Below, in pieces: positions 59,360-64,000 of a stretch of 64,000 nt of DNA; the first letter of the stretch is position 1; the number at the start of each line of letters is the position of its first letter. The notes under the pieces are model-generated. The model saw only the letters and a list, made by a program, of their open reading frames with translations, was not told where the DNA came from and searched no databases. Position numbers and translations under genes: made by a program. The stretch covers positions 1,736,001 to 1,800,000 of the forward strand of contig NZ_CP166990.1 in the NCBI RefSeq assembly GCF_046197865.1. Reading direction: 5' to 3'. The DNA comes from JAHKLT01 sp046197865. Lineage in GTDB: Archaea; Methanobacteriota; Methanobacteria; Methanobacteriales; Methanobacteriaceae.

Positions 59360-59817
59360 ATGGCTTTAACTAATGTTACAAAATATGATTATGGCCATAT
59401 AGATAAAATTAAGTTATTACATCATATTATTATCTAAAAAACATTAAAGTTACAGAATTAAAATCTAAAATTCCATATATTTATTTATTTTACCCTATTC
59501 CATTAGTCAAAAAGAATTTTACAATACATGGAACTAGATATCAATCTAAATATAAGTTTAAAGCTGAATTAATCTTAAAAATAAAGATAACATAGCTATC
59601 ATTACTAATATTAGTAGTATTCTAAATAATATTTATGATTCGGGTATTCCGATAATATAGCTATTTATAATTCTGCAGATGTGAAAAATTTCTATTATTA
59701 TTTACTTAATTGTATTGTAAGACAAGTTCCTAGTAATCATGTTATTACTGGCTCAGTTAACGAGTTCAAAAAAAAATAGAAGAAATAAGAAATGTGTTGG
59801 GGGTACAGGTGATATAA
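59360..59817 (+). pseudogene. Frameshifted remnant of an unknown element gene
   Basis: An ATG with GGTGTATAT upstream starts MALTNVTKYDYGHIDKIKLL and stops after 25 residues. Coherent peptide continues in other frames: KVTELKSKIPYIYLFYPIP, then DNIAIITNISSILNNIYDSG, DNIAIYNSADVKNFYYYLL followed by NCIVRQVPSNHVITGSVNEF, and after an A9 run IEEIRNVLGVQVI to a stop at 59815-59817. Summing the pieces gives a protein of about 150 residues broken by one stop and about three frameshifts. The family is not recognised. Decay fits an inactivated plasmid or virus gene. Confidence 0.6.
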
Positions 59818-59890
59818 ATTCTTTATTTCCTGTTATTAAAATTTAGCTATCAGCCCATTAGCCCCACACTCCCCAAAAAAGTTAATAATA

Positions 59891-60364
59891 TTATACTTCA
59901 CTAATTTCTGTAGGTTGTACATTAGGAATTATTAATGAATAATCAATATATTTTCTTATTTTAAGACTATCAATAATCATTTTTAAATATTCTAATGTAT
60001 TCATCGTTATATGTATGAATATGTTTTCATCCTCATATTGATAAATATAATCAGGCTCTAAATCATAAGATATAGGAGAGTTATCTTTAATTATTATATG
60101 ATTTTTATAAAAAATTGTCTCATATTCATCATTATCTTTTGAATAAATAAATCTATCCACAGCATTAAGAGCTGAATTATTTTTTATTATACACAGACAT
60201 TTAAAAAGACCCCAAACATTGTTTTTGTCAAAATATTCATAATCTAAAAACAATTGATGTTCAGAAGGTTTGCCTTCATCTACATAATATGCTTCATATT
60301 CTGAAGTAATAAAAGAATTTTCATTAATATCTATTTCAAATAATCCAAAATCATAATTTTTCAT
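59891..60364 (-). CDS. Hypothetical protein (about 157 aa)
   Basis: Acidic, Tyr- and Asp-rich soluble protein of no recognised family (MKNYDFGLFEIDINENSF..., mixed beta strands then a helical LEYLKMIIDSLKIRKYI). AAGGAGGTG lies 12 bases before the ATG; an in-frame GTG is part of that ribosome binding site, and an ATT at the better distance could also start translation. It lies alone between a pseudogene and a decayed stretch. Acidic small proteins in mobile elements are sometimes anti-defence or immunity factors, but nothing here proves it. Confidence 0.6.
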   Translation of the reverse strand: MKNYDFGLFEIDINENSFITSEYEAYYVDEGKPSEHQLFLDYEYFDKNNVWGLFKCLCIIKNNSALNAVDRFIYSKDNDEYETIFYKNHIIIKDNSPISYDLEPDYIYQYEDENIFIHITMNTLEYLKMIIDSLKIRKYIDYSLIIPNVQPTEISEV

Positions 60365-60379
60365 CTTAATAATATTCAC

Positions 60380-60739
60380 CTCCTTTTTATTTTATAATAA
60401 ATAAATTTCTACAATATTATATTAGTTTTAAGCATATATAATCCTTGTGGTGGGGTAAAACATACTTTAGTAGGGATAAATGATATATTACCCCCCCCCA
60501 AAAAAAACTAATAATATTTGGAGATATACTCCCTGCTAAAATAATAATCTGAAATAGCCAACATTTATTAAGAGACATTACCAAGCAAACACACCAAAAC
60601 AAAATTAAAACATATAATATAAGTCAAACATTAAAGAAGCTTCAAAATAATAGGATAATACCTCAATATTAGATATTTAAGTAATATTTCAAGATAAAAA
60701 TGAAAAAAAATATAATGAGTTCAATTTAACAATTCAAAC
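60380..60739. other. Gene-free stretch with C9 tract and possible decayed frames
   Basis: No intact gene is convincing. The plus strand encodes short peptide-like fragments (NPCGGVKHTLVGINDILPPP and FGDILPAKIII) interrupted by stops and frameshifts, and a C9 run at 60491-60499 that is striking in this AT-rich DNA. This may be another degraded element gene. Confidence 0.35.
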
Positions 60740-61102
60740 TCAATATTTAGACAAAAACATTTTGTTAAAATAGTATCCTGCCATAAAGAAGATAACAGAA
60801 AGTATTATTTCCATAATAATCATTTCAAGTACCGAAAACGGTGTAACTAGATTCAAAAGTCTTGAACCAAAACTAAACAAATCAAGTATTATTACTACTA
60901 TAGCATATGCAAAGCCTAAAAATGCAGAATTAAATAATAATCCCATCATATCTTCTTGTTTGAAAAGTATTCCACCTATTACAGCCCCAAAACAAATTCC
61001 CCAATATCCTGATATTAATTCTTTAAATATTAAAGCAATTACAACACCAACTATTAAAGCTTTCAAGTCTAATAATTTAATAAAGTCATTAGTTTCTTTC
61101 AT
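60740..61102 (-). CDS. DUF5518-like four-helix membrane protein
   Basis: 120-residue integral membrane protein with about four hydrophobic segments (ALIVGVVIALIFKELI; GICFGAVIGGILF; FNSAFLGFAYAIVVIILDLF; MIIMEIILSVIFFMAGYYF). Gly-rich helices and topology resemble DUF5518 proteins of methanogens; the name is tentative. It lies 21 bases downstream of a secreted-protein gene on the same strand, likely one operon under the palindromic operators at 61544-61613. Function unknown. Confidence 0.6.
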   Translation of the reverse strand: MKETNDFIKLLDLKALIVGVVIALIFKELISGYWGICFGAVIGGILFKQEDMMGLLFNSAFLGFAYAIVVIILDLFSFGSRLLNLVTPFSVLEMIIMEIILSVIFFMAGYYFNKMFLSKY

Positions 61103-61123
61103 TAAATCCCTCTAGCTATAATA

Positions 61124-61516
61124 TTAAATATTCATTAACTCTACAGTTCCTGAAGGGTTATTAGAAGAAGAACCATCAGTATCTGCACCTTGTTTAATAA
61201 TTTCCCCATTTTTACCTATGATTTGAACTTTCAAATCTCCATCTGCTGTAGTTTCTGAATTCACTATTGCAATAATAGATTTATCATCAGTTGCATTAAC
61301 TTTAATCTCTGAATTGCCTGAACCATCTGTATTTGTACTTGATACTAAATCTGAAGAATAAGTCATTCTCCAAGCTCCATCATGTTCTATTTTAATTACA
61401 GCTGTATTTTCATCTGCTGAAGCACTATCTCCAGTATCTCCCATGACAAAAAATGCCACTCCTGCAAGTGCCACTATTAAGACAATGACACCTATAATAA
61501 TTCCCTTGTTCATCAT
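61124..61516 (-). CDS. Membrane-anchored extracytoplasmic hypothetical protein
   Basis: About 130 residues. A short basic N-terminus and one membrane segment (GIIIGVIVLIVALAGVAFFVM) are followed by a Ser/Thr/Asp-rich external domain (DTGDSASADE linker, then beta-rich AVIKIEHDGAWRMTYSSDL and DLKVQIIGKNGEI). The start ATG follows AAGGATGTG. No lipobox is seen, so it is probably anchored by its N-terminal helix. It is the first gene of a two-gene unit with the four-helix membrane protein and divergent from an HTH regulator, typical of a regulated cell-surface module carried by an element. Confidence 0.65.
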   Translation of the reverse strand: MMNKGIIIGVIVLIVALAGVAFFVMGDTGDSASADENTAVIKIEHDGAWRMTYSSDLVSSTNTDGSGNSEIKVNATDDKSIIAIVNSETTADGDLKVQIIGKNGEIIKQGADTDGSSSNNPSGTVELMNI

Positions 61517-61543
61517 AAACACATCCTTATAATTAATTATAAA

Positions 61544-61613
61544 ATGAGATAAATATATCTCATATTAAGAGATTATCCTTCATAATATATAAAGTATGGC
61601 AGAGTTCTGCCAT
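61544..61613. promoter_or_regulatory. Divergent promoter with two strong palindromes
   Basis: ATGAGAT-N6-ATCTCAT (61544-61563) lies near the minus-strand gene start. ATGGCAGAGTTCTGCCAT (61596-61613, 8-bp arms, two-base centre) lies directly after a TATA-like CATAATATATAAAG (61581-61594) of the plus strand. The second palindrome covers the predicted start site of the HTH gene at 61648, consistent with autorepression. Confidence 0.6.
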
Positions 61614-61647
61614 TAATTATAGTCTTTAGTATTCCTTAAATTTAATT

Positions 61648-61938
61648 ATGGACTTGACTAATGTAAGATTAGATAAAGAAGATAAAGAAGTATTAGCTTC
61701 AGTATTATTATCTAAAAGACTGCCTCAAGTATTACTAACACTAGCAGAACAGGGCAAATCACCAACACAAATAGCAAAGGAGCTCGATAAACAGCCTACA
61801 CATATTATAAAATATTGTAAGCTTCTTATGAATAAAAATCTAGTTCAGATAGAAAAAAACGAATCCAAAAATACAGCTATATACTATCTTACTGAAAAAG
61901 GTCAGTCCTTTATCCCTATTATACAATTAATCTATTAA
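61648..61938 (+). CDS. Winged-helix transcriptional regulator
   Basis: 96-residue ArsR/MarR-like winged-helix protein. SKRLPQVLLTLAEQGKSPTQIAKELDKQPTHIIKYCKLLMNKNLVQI contains the HTH (SPTQIAKELDKQPTHIIKYCKLL), and YYLTEKGQSF forms the wing. No metal-binding cysteines typical of ArsR sensors occur, apart from one Cys in the recognition helix. It is probably leaderless or short-leadered. The palindrome ATGGCAGAGTTCTGCCAT just upstream is the likely operator, and the divergent membrane/secreted genes the likely targets. Confidence 0.8.
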   Translation: MDLTNVRLDKEDKEVLASVLLSKRLPQVLLTLAEQGKSPTQIAKELDKQPTHIIKYCKLLMNKNLVQIEKNESKNTAIYYLTEKGQSFIPIIQLIY

Positions 61939-61971
61939 TATATCGTTGAAATTAAAAAATGGCTTAAAAAT

Positions 61972-61997
61972 AAGCATGTAGAAAAAAAAGCATGCTT
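61972..61997 (+). terminator. AAGCATG/CATGCTT hairpin after HTH gene
   Basis: A 7-bp stem AAGCATG (61972-61978) and CATGCTT (61991-61997) with a 12-base A-rich loop lies 34 bases past the stop of the winged-helix gene and is followed by TAATTTTC. It is a plausible transcription end for that gene. Confidence 0.4.
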
Positions 61998-62153
61998 TAA
62001 TTTTCAAAGGGTGGTTGGAGTTTGTGTTTTTGCCGATTTACATATATATTTTTTTAATTTTTCATAGAAAAATTTCTAATACAGGTAGTGAGCTTGTTTA
62101 TCAAATCCTACAAATAATATCTTACACTATGGGTCGTTGTTAGAGGATGTTTT

Positions 62154-62897
62154 TTAACTTGTGTTTATTCTACTAAAATATTTTTTTTCATATTCCTTAG
62201 GTTCATCTTTAATCAAATAAAAGTTCTCATCAATGCTACTGATAACTTCATATATAGAATCTTTTTCTAAGTAATTTTCGTGTTCTGCAATTATTTCATT
62301 ATTTTTATTGCTTCTAAGTATATTTCTCTTCATGCATTCATGTATCAAATAAGTAAGACTAACATTTAAACAGGCACAACTTTCATTTAATGATGATGTG
62401 CTATTCAGTGTATTTATAATATCTCCATCAGACATACTAATTTGAGAATATTTCTCAATTTCATCTAATGTTAATCTATTGAGTCCAAATTTTCTTTTAT
62501 TGTAATTCTTGATAAAAGTAATTTTTTTAGCTATTAAACTGGGATTTTCAAAATTGAAAACTTTTTTAAATAGATTTTGTACTGCTAAAGATGAATAAGG
62601 ATAACTATTTGCGATAATATAAAAATCATCTGCATAAGAATAATTGTTTAACATCAAATTCCAATAAAATTCAAATTCATGAGCATATGGAAGATATGAT
62701 GGTTGTGTTAAAACTATATTGTTTTGTGTATCATTAGTTTTGCTTGTATATGTCTCAAGAGCAGTTTTGATAATATGGATTGGGAGATTATATTTTATGG
62801 CTGTCTTTTCGATTCCATTTTGATAATAATATTCTCTGGCTTTTTCGTTCCTTAATTTCATTGTTTCTCTTTTAGCTATTGTTCTGTGTTTTGTCAT
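62154..62897 (-). CDS. Hypothetical protein with possible N-terminal HTH
   Basis: 247 residues. The basic N-terminus (MTKHRTIAKRETMKLRNEKAREYY) leads into a helix-turn-helix-like segment YYQNGIEKTAIKYNLPIHIIKTALE (about residues 23-50). A Tyr-rich central part and a second helical block SMSDGDIINTLNSTSSLNESCACLNVSLTYLIHECMKRN, which again resembles a helix-turn-helix, follow. No named family was recognised. It lies in the replication-type end of the element; two DNA-binding-like modules suggest a regulatory or replication-accessory protein. Confidence 0.6.
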   Translation of the reverse strand: MTKHRTIAKRETMKLRNEKAREYYYQNGIEKTAIKYNLPIHIIKTALETYTSKTNDTQNNIVLTQPSYLPYAHEFEFYWNLMLNNYSYADDFYIIANSYPYSSLAVQNLFKKVFNFENPSLIAKKITFIKNYNKRKFGLNRLTLDEIEKYSQISMSDGDIINTLNSTSSLNESCACLNVSLTYLIHECMKRNILRSNKNNEIIAEHENYLEKDSIYEVISSIDENFYLIKDEPKEYEKKYFSRINTS

Positions 62898-62963
62898 TTT
62901 ATATCATTCCTTTAGCTATTAGAGTGTCGTTGGGGAATGGCTCCCCAAAACACATCCATGAAA

Positions 62964-63341
62964 TCAACAATATTCATTTTTATTGATTCTGGCTATTTTA
63001 TCATAATCTTCATAATCAACTATAACTAGAGTTTTAGCATTATTGCTAATTTCGCCTTTCTCAAAACTTATATCATATTTTGCTAATGATTCCGTATCAA
63101 GTAAATAATAATTACTTAATCCAAAACAATGTGGAACTCTAAATCCCTCATCATATCCATGCTTATGTACTTCACCACAATATGGGCAAATTATTTTCCC
63201 CAAATGACTATTATTATTTGTCATTCGTTTCATTACTGGAGCATTAAATAATTGATTTGTCTTATTATTCTTAATAATTGCAAATTTTTTTCCTTCTTCT
63301 AATTCTTTTTTTATTTCTTGTAATTTTTTTTCTGTTTGCAT
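62964..63341 (-). CDS. Hypothetical zinc-finger protein of element
   Basis: About 125 residues. A charged helical N-terminus (MQTEKKLQEIKKELEEGKKFA) is followed by CPYCGEVHKHGYDEGFRVPHCF, a Cys/His cluster likely to bind zinc, then an ITF-type beta tail. Similar small CPYCG...H proteins are frequent in plasmids and proviruses. The start is taken at the ATG after AGTGATGAAT; two other in-frame starts lie within 9 bases. It is downstream of the primase-like gene on the same strand, separated by repeat-rich sequence. Confidence 0.6.
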   Translation of the reverse strand: MQTEKKLQEIKKELEEGKKFAIIKNNKTNQLFNAPVMKRMTNNNSHLGKIICPYCGEVHKHGYDEGFRVPHCFGLSNYYLLDTESLAKYDISFEKGEISNNAKTLVIVDYEDYDKIARINKNEYC

Positions 63342-63370
63342 ATTCATCACTTTTTAGTATTTTTTTAAAT

Positions 63371-63487
63371 GTTACATTGTAACCTTGTAACTTCATTTTC
63401 CAGTTTTATTATTGTTTACTTATTTTTTCCTTTTCAAATCTAAAATGGAAATTATTGGTTATAAAGTTACAAAGTTACAAAAGTTAA
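63371..63487. repeat. GTTAC/GTAAC iteron-like repeats
   Basis: A perfect palindrome GTTACATTGTAAC (63371-63383) is followed by GTAAC (63387-63391); then GTTACAAA/GTTACAAAA/GTTAA occur at 63466, 63474 and 63483, at 8-9-base spacing. The cluster lies between the zinc-finger gene and the end of a primase/helicase-like gene and could be a replication origin or an operator. Confidence 0.45.
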
Positions 63488-64000
63488 TTATCTTCATCTC
63501 TCAATTTAATCCATTCTGGACTTATAATACAGTCTTCATAAACTTTTGCAGTTTTACTTTCTCCATTTTCATCTATTATTCTTTTAGTATTTTGAGTAAA
63601 TCCTGCTCTATCCATTGCACCTTTAATTGTATTTGCTGTAGGATTTTTATGTTCATTAAATATTTTTCCATTTTTTAATGCCCATTTATGCCATCTTTTC
63701 ATTTCTTTATTGGCATCAGCAACAGTTATAAAAGTTTCAGATAGGTCTTCATCTTTATCAGAATATTTGTCCCTGTAAGTGTCTTCATCCATGAAAACTA
63801 ATTCTACACCAATTTTTGTTGGGTCGGACTTCCAAATCCATTCTTTGAGCATTTCTTTTTCTTCTTCTTGATTTAATAAAGGTTTTTTTCTATCATCTAT
63901 AGCTATTTTCAAACAAAAATGAATAAAACCTTCAATTTCATCATCTCTTTTTCCTAAAACTATATCTTTTATAATTGTAGAATCCATATCAAATGTATCA
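63484..64000 (-). CDS. C-terminal part of a primase/helicase-like replication protein, partial
   Basis: At least 171 residues, open to the right window edge (frame continues upstream of the first Met as DTFDMDSTII), so the true start lies outside. The visible part begins with a helical DEIEGFIHFCLKIA segment and contains KEMKRWHKWALKNGKIFNEHKNPTANTIKGAMDRAGFTQNTKRI, a winged-helix-like tail that resembles the C-terminal module of D5-type primase-helicases of viruses and plasmids. The catalytic domains are not in view, so the assignment is tentative. Its end meets the GTTAC repeats. Confidence 0.5.
   Translation of the reverse strand, partial: DTFDMDSTIIKDIVLGKRDDEIEGFIHFCLKIAIDDRKKPLLNQEEEKEMLKEWIWKSDPTKIGVELVFMDEDTYRDKYSDKDEDLSETFITVADANKEMKRWHKWALKNGKIFNEHKNPTANTIKGAMDRAGFTQNTKRIIDENGESKTAKVYEDCIISPEWIKLRDEDN

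Noticed and set aside
60417..60602. 61-residue frame rich in Trp and Cys
   Set aside because: No ribosome binding site, odd composition, spans the C9 tract, and the opposite strand holds decayed gene-like fragments instead.

Overview
The window looks like chromosome of a gut-type methanogenic archaeon of the Methanobacteriales, most likely Methanobrevibacter or a close relative. The DNA is very AT-rich. Archaeal informational genes are present (TBP, Cdc6/Orc1, FEN-1, prefoldin alpha, aIF6, L31e, L39e, L18Ae, S19e, S3Ae, RNase P component 4, PDCD5, YhbY, FtsY, AglB, RtcB with archease). So are genes tied to methanogen cofactors (AksA and homoaconitase-type large subunit for coenzyme B, MptE and a DUF98 protein for methanopterin) and a large adhesin-like protein with a signal peptide and Ig-like repeats. 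Genus-level placement is inference from gene content.

Layout. 1-7503: nickel/peptide-type ABC transporter (two ATPases, two permeases, two paralogous binding proteins) plus a DUF4012-like protein, all on the minus strand, with a recurring GTAATAC/GTATTAC motif upstream of the binding-protein and DUF4012-like genes. 7705-10110: small DUF6110-like protein and an atypical P1B-type ATPase behind a CCTAAA/TTTAGG palindrome. 10321-20361: DUF92 membrane protein, S3Ae, adhesin-like protein with a NifX-like protein and an iron-sulfur flavoprotein, a DUF2178/HTH pair, MTA phosphorylase, RtcB and archease, and a tiny membrane protein followed by a possible structured RNA. 20535-30020: Cdc6, MptE, aminotransferase, the GerW-DUF2953 pair, a TPP enzyme, dUTPase, CapA and an NSS transporter. 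30007-35446: a translation/protein-targeting block (ftsY, pfdA, L18Ae, aIF6, L31e, L39e, PP-loop protein, PDCD5, S19e, yhbY, rnp4). 35648-52083: Fap7-like kinase, DRG GTPase, AglB, TopA, a SerB-coiled-coil fusion, TBP, CYTH protein, coenzyme B genes, FEN-1 and AhcY.

52197-64000 (continuing past the edge) is accessory DNA. It opens with a truncated, intron-containing elongator tRNA-Met lacking its T arm and 3' acceptor strand. Then come a gene-poor stretch, a cytosine-C5 methyltransferase with a single-domain Sau3AI/MutH-type endonuclease, an AbrB-like mini-protein, three unrecognised genes in a row, a short tyrosine recombinase, a decayed gene, a small membrane/secreted pair divergent from an HTH regulator, and replication-type genes with short iteron-like repeats. 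This reads as an integrated plasmid- or virus-like element carrying a defence cargo. The three-gene cassette at 55337-57719 is the best candidate for an undescribed system. No CRISPR array, rRNA operon or complete tRNA was seen.
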